A DNA stretch of 64,000 nucleotides. It comes from Ruicaihuangia caeni (GTDB taxonomy: Bacteria > Actinomycetota > Actinomycetes > Actinomycetales > Microbacteriaceae). Below are positions 50,469-58,295 of this stretch, piece by piece; positions within the stretch are counted from its first letter, which is position 1, and every line of letters begins with the position of its first letter. The notes beneath the pieces were generated by a model. It did no database searches, was not told the origin of the DNA, and worked only from the letters and a program-made list of their open reading frames with translations. Both the position numbers and the translations under genes were made by a program. The stretch is from NCBI RefSeq assembly GCF_029952955.1, contig NZ_JASATX010000003.1:124001-188000 (forward strand), read 5' to 3'.

Positions 50469-51245
50469 TCAGCGCGGAAGCGAGTCGCGCACGGGCAGCA
50501 CCATGGGCACCCCGTCTTGCACGATGACGCGCACCGCAAGCCCATACACCCCGCCGATGACCTCGGCGTCGAGCACCTCGTGCGGCGTTCCTGAGGCGAC
50601 CAGCCTTCCCCCGCTCAGCAGGGCGATGCGGTCGGCGTAGGCACCCGCGAGCGAGAGATCGTGCAGCACGACGACGACCGCGCGGTCTTCAGCCGCGAGC
50701 GCCCGCGCCGTCAGCATCACGTCTTCCTGATGGCGCAGATCGAGGGCAGCGGTCGGTTCATCGAGAAACAGCAGCTGCGTGCGCTGGGCGAGCACGCGCG
50801 CGAGCGACACCCGCGCCTTCTCACCGCCTGAGAGCGAGGTGTAGCGGCGTCCGAGCAGGTGCGAGACGTCGGTGGCTTCGACGGCATCCGTCACCGCTCT
50901 GCTGTCCTCGTCAATGCGCGAGGTGCGGTTCCAGGGGGAGCGCCCCATCTGGATGACCTCGATGGCACGGAACGGGAAGCTCACGGCGTTCTCCTGCGTG
51001 AGCACCGCCCGGTGGCGCGCGAGCTCGAGCGGCCGATAGTCGCCGATGGGCCGGCCGTCGAGCTCGATCGCCCCGCGGGTGGGCCGCGCATCGCCGCTCA
51101 GAACTCCGAGCAGGGTCGACTTGCCCGCACCGTTCGGACCCACGAGCGCGAGCACCTCGCCCCGTTGAATCTCGAGCGAGACCCCGTCGAGGATCACGGT
51201 GCCATCGCGCACCACGTCGACGTCGCGAGCGACGAGCAGACTCAT
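50469..51245 (-). CDS. ABC ATPase of iron-siderophore/heme type (FepC/HmuV-like)
   Basis: A 258-residue nucleotide-binding subunit: Walker A GPNGAGKSTLLG near 38-46, signature LSGGEKARVSLAR, Walker B LLFLDEPTAALDL, H-loop VVLHDLSLAG. AVSFPFRAIEVIQMGR is typical of the HmuV branch. Its ATG overlaps the permease stop by four bases (ATGA). No periplasmic-type binding protein is encoded beside it. Confidence 0.92.
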   Translation of the reverse strand: MSLLVARDVDVVRDGTVILDGVSLEIQRGEVLALVGPNGAGKSTLLGVLSGDARPTRGAIELDGRPIGDYRPLELARHRAVLTQENAVSFPFRAIEVIQMGRSPWNRTSRIDEDSRAVTDAVEATDVSHLLGRRYTSLSGGEKARVSLARVLAQRTQLLFLDEPTAALDLRHQEDVMLTARALAAEDRAVVVVLHDLSLAGAYADRIALLSGGRLVASGTPHEVLDAEVIGGVYGLAVRVIVQDGVPMVLPVRDSLPR

Positions 51246-52309
51246 GCCCACCCCCCGCTGCGCCGACGCTGCCGGAAGAGCAGGAAGAAGAAGAACGGGC
51301 CGCCCACGAGCGAGGTGAGCATCCCGATGGGCAGATCCGCGCCGGCGATGAGCACACGCGTGAGCAGATCGGCGACCACGAGCAGGGCGCCGCCGCCGAA
51401 CGCGGACGCGATGATCAGGGGCCGGTGCGCGGGCCCGATCGCCATGCGGATGATGTGCGGCACGACCAGGCCGACGAACGAGATGATGCCGACGAAGGCG
51501 ACGCCGATGCCGGTGAGCAGGGCGACGAGCAGGATGCTGGCCATGCGCAGCCCCTCGACGTTCACGCCGAGGTGCCGCGCGTTTCGCTCGCCGAGCGCGA
51601 GGAGGTCATAACGACGACCGAACGCGGCAGCGACCGCCGCACCGAGCACGCAGACGACTGCGACGAGGAGCGCCTCCGACCAGCGCGCGCCGTTGAGCGA
51701 CCCGAGCTGCCAGAAGACGATCTGCTCGCGGCTCGACGAACTGCCCATGAAGAGCACGAAGGCGAGGCCCGCGCCCGCGAAGGCATTGATCGCGATGCCC
51801 GTGAGCAGGAGCGTGACGACCTCGGTGCGCCCGCCGCTGCGCGACACGAAGTAGACGATGAAGGTGGCGAGCAGGCTGCCCGCGAACGCCAGCACCGCAA
51901 CGCTCCAGTTGCCGAGCGCGGTGATGCTGAAGGCGATCGCGATGGCCGCGCCCAACGCCGCACCCGACGAGACTCCGACCACTCCAGGCTCGGCGAGCGG
52001 GTTGCCGAAGATCGCCTGCATCACGGCCCCCGCCACGGCGAGCGCTGCTCCGACCATCAACCCCATGACGATGCGCGGAAAGCGCACGACCCATAGGGTC
52101 GATTCGACGATCGGATCATCAGGCGCCCAGCCGTTGGCGATGCCCATCGCGCGCAGCAGCGAGCCGATCACCTCGGATGGCGAGACTGGCAGTTGACCGA
52201 CCATCGACGAGGCGCCGACACCGACCACGAGAACAGCGCCCAGCACGATGCTCAGCGCCATCCCGCGCGCCACCCGCCGGCGGCGAACCACCGGGCGGGA
52301 CGCGGTCAC
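51242..52309 (-). CDS. FecCD-family ABC permease (HmuU-like)
   Basis: A 355-residue permease with about ten helices, partner of the ATPase downstream. Signatures: RFPRIVMGLMVGAALAVAGAVMQAIFGNPLAEPGVVGVSSGA in pieces and GIISFVGLVVPHIIRM. GTG 52309 is preferred because it overlaps the upstream stop as GTGA; a GTG at 52327 is the alternative. It would import heme, siderophore or cobalamin given a binding protein encoded elsewhere. Confidence 0.92.
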   Translation of the reverse strand: MTASRPVVRRRRVARGMALSIVLGAVLVVGVGASSMVGQLPVSPSEVIGSLLRAMGIANGWAPDDPIVESTLWVVRFPRIVMGLMVGAALAVAGAVMQAIFGNPLAEPGVVGVSSGAALGAAIAIAFSITALGNWSVAVLAFAGSLLATFIVYFVSRSGGRTEVVTLLLTGIAINAFAGAGLAFVLFMGSSSSREQIVFWQLGSLNGARWSEALLVAVVCVLGAAVAAAFGRRYDLLALGERNARHLGVNVEGLRMASILLVALLTGIGVAFVGIISFVGLVVPHIIRMAIGPAHRPLIIASAFGGGALLVVADLLTRVLIAGADLPIGMLTSLVGGPFFFFLLFRQRRRSGGWA

Positions 52310-53355
52310 GGGACCCGGTGGAGCCACGAGTCCGACGAGAACTTCTCGGCCGCCAGCTGATGCGCTGCGTCAAGCTCATCCGAGGTGAGCCGGCCATCGC
52401 TCAGGCCGTACAGCTCTCGGAAGGTGGCGACCATGCGCTCGATGATCTCCTCGCGCTCGAGCCCGGTCTGCATGCGAAGCGGGTCGACGCGCTTCGCGGC
52501 GCTCACGGTGCCCTTGTCGCTCAGCTTCTCGCGACCGATGCGCAGCACTTCGGTCATCCGTTCGCGGTCCATGTCGTAGCTCATGGTGACGTGATGCAGC
52601 ACGGCACCGTTCCCGAGGCGCTTCTGGGCAGCGCCGCCGATCTTGCCCGCGGGGCTCGTGATGTCGTTGAGCGGCTGATACGTCGCCTCGATGCCGAGCG
52701 ATCGCAGCGCCGTGAGCGCCCAGTCGTCGAGGTAGGCGTACGAGTCGGCGAACGACATGCCCTGCACGAGGTCGCCGGGTACGTACAACGACCAGGTGAT
52801 CACCGACCCGGCTTCCATGAACATCGCACCGCCACCGCTGATGCGGCGCACGACATCGATGCCGTAGCGAGCGGCGTTGTCGAGGTCGACCTCGTTCTTG
52901 ACCGACTGGAAGCTGCCGATCACGACCGCTGGCTCGTTCCACTCCCAGATGCGAAGCGTCGGCCTTCTGAGCCCCTCGCCGACGGCTTCGGTGAGCACCT
53001 GATCAAGGGCCAGGTGCACCCGGGGGGCGAGCGCGCCATGGCGCACCAGTTGCCAGTCGTAATCGCGCCACTCGGTTGCGCGGCGGAGCGCACGACGGAT
53101 GGCCGTGGCCACGGCATCCGCGTTGAATCCCAGCATCTGCGTGCCCTCTGGCAGCGCCTGCTCGATCACCTCGGCGATGTGGCGCGACTCGCTCGTGACC
53201 GGCAGTCCGTTGACGGCCTGGTCGATGGCTTCGAGCGCGCTGTCGGGCTCGAGGAAGAAGTCGCCCGCGAGCCGGAAGTTCGCGATGCGCCCTTCGATGG
53301 AGTCCAGGTCGACGACGACGAGCTTGCCGCCGGGAACCTTGTACTCACCGTGCAT
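52306..53355 (-). CDS. Lipoate-protein-ligase-like enzyme with inverted domain order
   Basis: A 349-residue biotin/lipoate A/B ligase-family protein. Residues 1-85 (MHGEYKVPGGKLVVVDLDSI onward) match the small accessory domain that usually sits at the C-terminus of LplA; the catalytic domain follows (ALDQVLTEAVG, WEWNEPAVVIGSFQS, VRRISGGGAMFMEAGSV, AGKIGGAAQKR). The lysine and RRxSGGGA motif for lipoyl-AMP are present. It is coupled by GTGA to the ABC permease. ATG 53355 is preferred to the TTG at 53364. Confidence 0.9.
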   Translation of the reverse strand: MHGEYKVPGGKLVVVDLDSIEGRIANFRLAGDFFLEPDSALEAIDQAVNGLPVTSESRHIAEVIEQALPEGTQMLGFNADAVATAIRRALRRATEWRDYDWQLVRHGALAPRVHLALDQVLTEAVGEGLRRPTLRIWEWNEPAVVIGSFQSVKNEVDLDNAARYGIDVVRRISGGGAMFMEAGSVITWSLYVPGDLVQGMSFADSYAYLDDWALTALRSLGIEATYQPLNDITSPAGKIGGAAQKRLGNGAVLHHVTMSYDMDRERMTEVLRIGREKLSDKGTVSAAKRVDPLRMQTGLEREEIIERMVATFRELYGLSDGRLTSDELDAAHQLAAEKFSSDSWLHRVP

Positions 53356-53366
53356 AGCAGGCAAGC

Positions 53367-54254
53367 CTAACCAATCCGGCGGGCCGGTTCCTGGGGCACC
53401 TTCTCACGCAGCCACTCGACAAGACGCGCGCGGACCTCCGCCTGGTTCAGTTCGTTGAAGATCTCGTGGCGCGCTTCTTCGAAGACGACCACCTCGACGT
53501 CTGTCAGCCCACCGCGGCGGCGGTACTGCTCTGCCAGACGGTGGGCGCTCCGGATGCCGCCGAGCGAGTCGTCGGAGCCGATCATGATCAGCATGGGCAC
53601 ATCGGGCAGCCCTCGCCGCGGCCGACCGTACAACCGCAGACCATCACGGACGCCGAAGAGCTTCGCGGCGGTCGCGTTGAACGTGAGCGGGTCGGCCTGG
53701 AACGCCTTCGCGACCTCCGGATCGCGGCTGAGCCACTCGTGGCCGGTGCCGCCGAGCGTGCGGTGGCGCTTGTTCAAGTCTCCCGGGTTCATGGTCCACG
53801 GCATCCGGTATGCCGTGCCGGTGAGCACGACCCCGGCGTAATCGGCACGCCGTCGATCGAAGATGATCTGCGCCATGAGCGAGCCCCAACTGTGGCCGAG
53901 CAGCACCACGGGCAGTTCCGGGTGGCGCTCGTCGATGATGCCCCTGAACTGCACGATGGCGTCGATCGTGGCGCGCAGTCCCCCGGGCCCGAGACGCCCG
54001 AGCTTGGAAGGATCGTCCGCCCACTGCTCGACGCCCGTGCGCCCGTGCCCGCGGTGGTCGTCGGCATAGACGGCATAGCCGGCCGAGACCAGGTCTTGCG
54101 CGAGCAACTCGTAGCGTGCCGCGTACTCCCCGAGCCCGTGCAGCAATTGCACGACCCCGCGAGGCTTGCCCGGGCTCCAGATCGAGTAGTGGATGCGCAC
54201 CCCGTACGCGTCGACGAAGCTGTCGTCGCGGCGCTCGACGATGAACTTGGGCAT
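53367..54254 (-). CDS. Alpha/beta hydrolase (monoacylglycerol-lipase-like)
   Basis: A 295-residue serine hydrolase. LLHGLGEYAARYE and YADDHRGHGRT are typical of Hydrolase_4/monoglyceride lipases; nucleophile Ser122 in GHSWGS, the acid in GSDDSLGG and His in EEARHEIFNE complete the triad. AGAGGAG precedes the ATG. It ends 12 bases from the ligase start and diverges from the MarR gene. Confidence 0.9.
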   Translation of the reverse strand: MPKFIVERRDDSFVDAYGVRIHYSIWSPGKPRGVVQLLHGLGEYAARYELLAQDLVSAGYAVYADDHRGHGRTGVEQWADDPSKLGRLGPGGLRATIDAIVQFRGIIDERHPELPVVLLGHSWGSLMAQIIFDRRRADYAGVVLTGTAYRMPWTMNPGDLNKRHRTLGGTGHEWLSRDPEVAKAFQADPLTFNATAAKLFGVRDGLRLYGRPRRGLPDVPMLIMIGSDDSLGGIRSAHRLAEQYRRRGGLTDVEVVVFEEARHEIFNELNQAEVRARLVEWLREKVPQEPARRIG

Positions 54255-54310
54255 CGCTACTCCTCTCGTCCGACGCTCATTTGTATCGCTTGCAGATCCT
54301 CGCTGCGATA

Positions 54311-54329
54311 TTTACTTAGCCTAACTATT
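54311..54329. promoter_or_regulatory. Palindrome with TTAGCCTAAC core, possible DtxR/IdeR or MarR site
   Basis: TTTACTTAGCCTAACTATT (54311-54329) has a TTAG-C-CTAA core and matches the DtxR/IdeR box at about 13 of 19 positions. It sits in an AT-rich 95-bp divergent region upstream of the MarR gene, overlapping its likely -35 box. The adjacent MarR protein is an equally good candidate binder. Confidence 0.35.
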
Positions 54330-54348
54330 TTGTTATCGTTGACGCCGT

Positions 54349-54768
54349 ATGCCACACACTGCGCTCCCCACTGAACTCCGCCTCTCCATAGGTCGTCTGG
54401 CCCGCCGCCTGCGCGCCGAGAAGGCCGATCGGTCGATCTCCGACAGCCAGTTGTCGGCGCTCTGGCGCCTGCGAGAGGCCGCCGACTGCACGATGGGCGC
54501 GCTCAGCGGAATCGAGGGGGTGACCGCGCCCTCGATGCACCGCACGGTCAATGCGCTCGTGGATGCCGGCTATGTCACGCGCTACTCATCGCCCGATGAC
54601 GGGCGGAAGGTTCTGCTGCGACTGACGGATGCCGGCGAACGCGTGCTCGACGAGACGTCGCGCCGGCGCGACGAGTGGTTCACCGGCAGGCTGCGCGAGC
54701 TCGACGCCGACGAGCTCGCGATCGTCACGGCGGCCGCACCAGTGATCAAGAAGCTCGCCAATTCATGA
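54349..54768 (+). CDS. MarR-family regulator
   Basis: A 139-residue winged-HTH protein: ISDSQLSALWRLREAADCTMGALSGIEGVTAPSMHRTVNALVDAGYV in pieces, wing SSPDDGRKVLLRLTDAGERVL. It is coupled by ATGA to the following MFS gene, so it most likely represses that exporter and itself. TATCGT stands nine bases before the ATG. Confidence 0.93.
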   Translation: MPHTALPTELRLSIGRLARRLRAEKADRSISDSQLSALWRLREAADCTMGALSGIEGVTAPSMHRTVNALVDAGYVTRYSSPDDGRKVLLRLTDAGERVLDETSRRRDEWFTGRLRELDADELAIVTAAAPVIKKLANS

Positions 54769-56087
54769 GCGCGATGTTCCTCGCCCTCAGGGGCATGAAC
54801 TATCGACTCTGGTTCGCGGGTGCGCTGATCTCGAATGTCGGCCTGTGGATGCAGCGCACTGCCCAGGACTGGCTCGTGCTCACTGAGTTGACGGACAACG
54901 ACGCCACCGCCCTCGGCATCAACATGGGGCTCCAGTTCGCGCCGCAACTGCTGCTCGTGCCATGGGCCGGGCTCATCGCCGACCGCTTCGAACGGCGCCA
55001 TCTGCTGATCATCACGCAGGCGAGCGCGGCACTCCTCGCGGTGGGGCTCGGGGCTCTCGTGCTCACCGGGCACGTCGCGCTGTGGCACGTCTTCGCATTC
55101 TCCGCAGCCCTCGGAGTGGTCTCGGCGATCGACTCGCCGGCGCGACAGGCGTTCGTCTCCGACCTCGTGCGGAAGCGCGAACTGCCGAACGCGGTCGCCC
55201 TGAACGCGGCATCCTTCAACACGGCCCGTCTCATCGGTCCCGCGGTCGCCGGCGGACTCGTCGTGCTCGTGGGGCCCGGCTGGGTCTTCGTGCTGAACGC
55301 CGGCACCTACGCCGCGACCATCACCGCACTGCTGCTGCTGAACGCCAGCACACTCTTCAGGACGCCCCGCGCACCACGGGGCAAGGGTGAGTTGCTGGCC
55401 GGCTTCCGGTACGTGCGGCGACGCGGCGACCTGCTCGTGCTCTTCATCGCCGCGTTCATCATCGGCACGTTCGGACTGAACTTCCCCATCTACTCGTCGA
55501 CGATGACCCGCATCGAGTTCGGGCTGGGCGCGGGCGAGTATGGCGTGCTCTCGTCGATCCTGGCCATCGGATCGATCACAGGCGCGCTCGTGGCGGCTCG
55601 CCGCGAGCGACCCCGACTTCGCATCGTGTTCGGAGCAGCCGGACTCTTCGGCCTGGCTTGCCTGCTCTCCGCGGCCATGCCGAGCTTCTGGAGCTACGCG
55701 GTCTCGCTCATCGTGGTCGGCCTCGCGTCGACGACGTTCATGACCACCGCGAACGCCACGATCCAGACGACAACCTCGCCGGTCATGCGCGGCCGCGTCA
55801 TGGCGCTCTACATGGCGATCTTCGTCGGAGGGACGCCGCTCGGCGCTCCGATCGTCGGCTGGATCGCCAGTGAGTTCGGTCCGCGCTCAGCACTCCTCGT
55901 CGGCGCCGCATCGGGCATCGTCACGGCCATCATCGGAGTGGCGTGGATGGTCGTCGCCCACGACCTGCGACTTCGCTACAGCCGACGGCATCCGAGGCGC
56001 TTCTACTTCACGCGCGACGGGCAGTCGCGAGAGGCGGCGACCTCGGAGATCGCGATCACTGAGACGATCGCCACGAAGGGGTCGTGA
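54765..56087 (+). CDS. MFS exporter (EntS/MFS_3-like, 12-TM)
   Basis: A 440-residue transporter: LRGMNYRLWFAGALISNVGLWMQRTAQDWLVL is the hallmark N-terminus of the MFS_3 (enterobactin-exporter-like) family, with motif A in GLIADRFERRHLL and SAIDSPARQAFVSDLV after helix 4. It overlaps the MarR gene by four bases. Substrate unknown; export of a siderophore or toxic compound is plausible given the regulator. Confidence 0.92.
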   Translation: MSAMFLALRGMNYRLWFAGALISNVGLWMQRTAQDWLVLTELTDNDATALGINMGLQFAPQLLLVPWAGLIADRFERRHLLIITQASAALLAVGLGALVLTGHVALWHVFAFSAALGVVSAIDSPARQAFVSDLVRKRELPNAVALNAASFNTARLIGPAVAGGLVVLVGPGWVFVLNAGTYAATITALLLLNASTLFRTPRAPRGKGELLAGFRYVRRRGDLLVLFIAAFIIGTFGLNFPIYSSTMTRIEFGLGAGEYGVLSSILAIGSITGALVAARRERPRLRIVFGAAGLFGLACLLSAAMPSFWSYAVSLIVVGLASTTFMTTANATIQTTTSPVMRGRVMALYMAIFVGGTPLGAPIVGWIASEFGPRSALLVGAASGIVTAIIGVAWMVVAHDLRLRYSRRHPRRFYFTRDGQSREAATSEIAITETIATKGS

Positions 56088-56547
56088 CGAGCCCTCGCTG
56101 GTGAGCAGCACATCGGGTCGCGGCGCATACCGTCCACGAACTAATTACCCCCAAATGGGGGGTGTGGCGCTACGGCGTGTTTGCCTGTAGCTTGTGTAGC
56201 TATCAGCCCCCCTTCGGGGGCGCTGGGAGGAACCCGAATCCTCGCTGAGTGCGACGGCGCACTCGAAGGTCGACCGTACGTTCGGCCAGGCCCTTCCACG
56301 TCTGGGGCGCACCCCGAATGCGCGTCAGACGCTATTCCCGCACGCTTGCACATGCCTCGATGCGCCAGGCGCGTCTGATCCGTCACGACCGATCCTGTAT
56401 ACCCGAAACAGGTTGAACCGTGAAGTTCGCCCTCATGGAGGGGCGAGAGATTACCCGACTCGCTCCTGATCGTTCATTCCCTCATTCAAACCCCGATCGC
56501 CCTTCTCATGCCCTTTCGGGCATTGGTGTGGCGCGCAGGATCCGGCG
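56088..56547. other. 460-bp intergenic region, likely structured 5' leader
   Basis: No gene is supportable. Hairpins are frequent: ACCCCC-AAATG-GGGGGT (56147-56163, perhaps the MFS terminator), TAGCT-TGTGT-AGCTA (near 56188), GCCCCC-CTTC-GGGGGC (56206-56221), AGTGCG-ACGG-CGCACT (near 56247), and ATGCCC-TTTC-GGGCAT (near 56510), the last just before the transferase gene. This density suggests a folded leader that may control the polysaccharide genes. It matches no riboswitch I can identify with confidence. Confidence 0.5.
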
Positions 56548-58062
56548 ATGACCCGAGTCGCCGTGAGCCCCATTCCCGGCGTGCGCCGGGGCGTGTCACC
56601 TGGACGACTCGCGGTCGGCGGCCACCGTGCCGCCGCCGCGGTCGCTCCAGCAACCGGCACCCGCTGGTGCCGGAGCTACCGCCGCCGTCTCATCGTGACG
56701 GATGCCGTCGTGATCGCGACAGCGGCGTTCGCACCCATCGCTGCGATCGCAGCGGCGCGCGGCATCCTTCCCGCCAGCCCGCCGTTGTGGATCAGCGCGT
56801 CGCTCGTGACAGTCGTGTGGCTCCTCGCGCTTGCCGTGTGGCGCACTCGCGAGACTCGAGTCCTGGGCGTCGGCGCGACCGAGTACAAGACCCTCGCGGG
56901 AGCCAGTGCGACGACATTCGGCCTGCTCGCTGCGGTGTTCCTCGCCGCTGATTTCGAAGGCATCCGCACCTCGTTCATCTCCACGATGGTGGGCGGCACT
57001 GTGGCGCTCATGCTCAGCCGGTGGCTGTGGCGTCACTGGCTCACACAGCAACGTCAGTACGGCCACTACCTGTCGAAGGTGATCGTCGCCGGAGCCCCCG
57101 ACGAGGTGCGCTACATCGTCGACCGCCTCGAGAAGCGCACCGGTGCCGCGTACCGCGTCGTAGGCGTCGCACTCGACGAGCCCTCCACGGGAACGCTCGC
57201 GACCGACACGGGAGAGGTGCCCGTGGTGTGCGGACTCGACACGGTGACCGAGACCGTGCAGCGCGTCGGCGCCGACACGGTGATCGTCACCGACCACACC
57301 GAGCGCGGTGGCACGTACCTTCGTGATCTGGGGTGGAAGCTGGAGGGCACGAGCGCTGAGCTGGTTGTCGCGTCGAGCCTGACGAATGTGGCGGGCCCCC
57401 GCATCCATCTGCGGCCGGTCGAGGGACTCCCGCTCATGCACGTCGAGCTGCCGCAGTTCGAGGGCGGAAAGCACGTGCTCAAGCGCGTGTTCGACGCGAC
57501 CGCGGCAGGGCTCGCACTGCTGCTGCTCATGCCGTTGCTCGTCATGGTCGGCATCGCCATCAGGCTCGACAGCAAGGGGCCGGCGCTGTTCCGGCAAGAG
57601 CGGGTCGGACGCGGCGGCACGACCTTCATGATGCTGAAGTTCAGGACGATGGTGCCCGACGCGGAGTCGATGCTCGACGGCCTCGGCAGCGGAGACAGCA
57701 ACGGCATGCTGTTCAAGCTGCGCGATGACCCTCGGGTGACCCGCCTCGGCAAGCTGCTCCGCCGCACGTCGATCGACGAGCTGCCGCAGCTGTGGAATGT
57801 GCTCACCGGCGAGATGAGCCTGGTCGGTCCCCGCCCGCCACTGCCTCGTGAGGTCAACCAGTACGAGCCGCACGTGCACCGGCGGTTGTACATCAAACCC
57901 GGCCTCACCGGCATGTGGCAGATCAACGGCCGCTCTGATCTCAGTTGGCAGGAGAGCGTGCGTCTCGACCTGTACTACGTCGAGAACTGGTCACTCACGA
58001 CCGATCTGCTCATCCTGTGGCGCACCCTCAAGGTGTTCGTCCGACCAGACGGGGCGTACTGA
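56548..58062 (+). CDS. Polyprenyl-phosphate sugar-phosphotransferase (WbaP/CpsE family)
   Basis: A 504-residue membrane enzyme that starts exopolysaccharide or cell-wall glycan repeat synthesis by moving a sugar-1-phosphate onto undecaprenyl phosphate. Four N-terminal helices and a CoA-binding-like domain (KVIVAGAPDEVRYIVDRLE) precede the catalytic C-terminus: KRVFDATAAGLALLLLMPL, FRQERVGRGGTTFMMLKFRTM, RRTSIDELPQLWNVLTGEMSLVGPRPP, KPGLTGMWQINGRSDL. AGGATCC is the likely ribosome-binding site. Confidence 0.94.
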   Translation: MTRVAVSPIPGVRRGVSPGRLAVGGHRAAAAVAPATGTRWCRSYRRRLIVTDAVVIATAAFAPIAAIAAARGILPASPPLWISASLVTVVWLLALAVWRTRETRVLGVGATEYKTLAGASATTFGLLAAVFLAADFEGIRTSFISTMVGGTVALMLSRWLWRHWLTQQRQYGHYLSKVIVAGAPDEVRYIVDRLEKRTGAAYRVVGVALDEPSTGTLATDTGEVPVVCGLDTVTETVQRVGADTVIVTDHTERGGTYLRDLGWKLEGTSAELVVASSLTNVAGPRIHLRPVEGLPLMHVELPQFEGGKHVLKRVFDATAAGLALLLLMPLLVMVGIAIRLDSKGPALFRQERVGRGGTTFMMLKFRTMVPDAESMLDGLGSGDSNGMLFKLRDDPRVTRLGKLLRRTSIDELPQLWNVLTGEMSLVGPRPPLPREVNQYEPHVHRRLYIKPGLTGMWQINGRSDLSWQESVRLDLYYVENWSLTTDLLILWRTLKVFVRPDGAY

Positions 58063-58283
58063 TGCACGCCGCGGCCATCCACTCGCAAGAATTTGCGACA
58101 CAGCGGATGCCGCGGCGATCCGCCCGGAATCGTCCAGCCACGCCAGGCCCCGTCCCGGCGTCAATCGGGAGGCGCGTCGGCGGCCACCGAGGATGGCGTG
58201 GCTGGGCCCCGGGTCGAATCGCTCCCGCCGATCCGCCACCGTGGCAGGTTCTGCTCCCGCGGACGCAGGCCCTGCGCAGCTGA
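58062..58283 (+). CDS. Possible 73-residue basic protein coupled to the transferase
   Basis: An ATG overlaps the transferase stop by one base (TGATG) and the frame runs 73 codons. The product is Arg/Pro/Gly-rich with no recognised domain and no clear hydrophobic core. Without it, 233 bases would separate the transferase from the glycosyltransferase, unusual in so compact a region. Chance openness in GC-rich DNA is the alternative. Confidence 0.3.
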   Translation: MHAAAIHSQEFATQRMPRRSARNRPATPGPVPASIGRRVGGHRGWRGWAPGRIAPADPPPWQVLLPRTQALRS

Positions 58284-58295
58284 AAGGCGCGGCGT

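Noticed and set aside
52318-52327. GTG at 52327 as start of the FecCD permease
   Set aside because: It lies inside the ligase frame; GTG 52309 gives the GTGA coupling used repeatedly in this window, though 52327 cannot be fully excluded.
56222-56262. Cyclic-di-AMP (ydaO-type) riboswitch in the transferase leader
   Set aside because: GGAACCCGAATCC recalls part of the motif, but the following conserved segments and pseudoknot partners could not be found.
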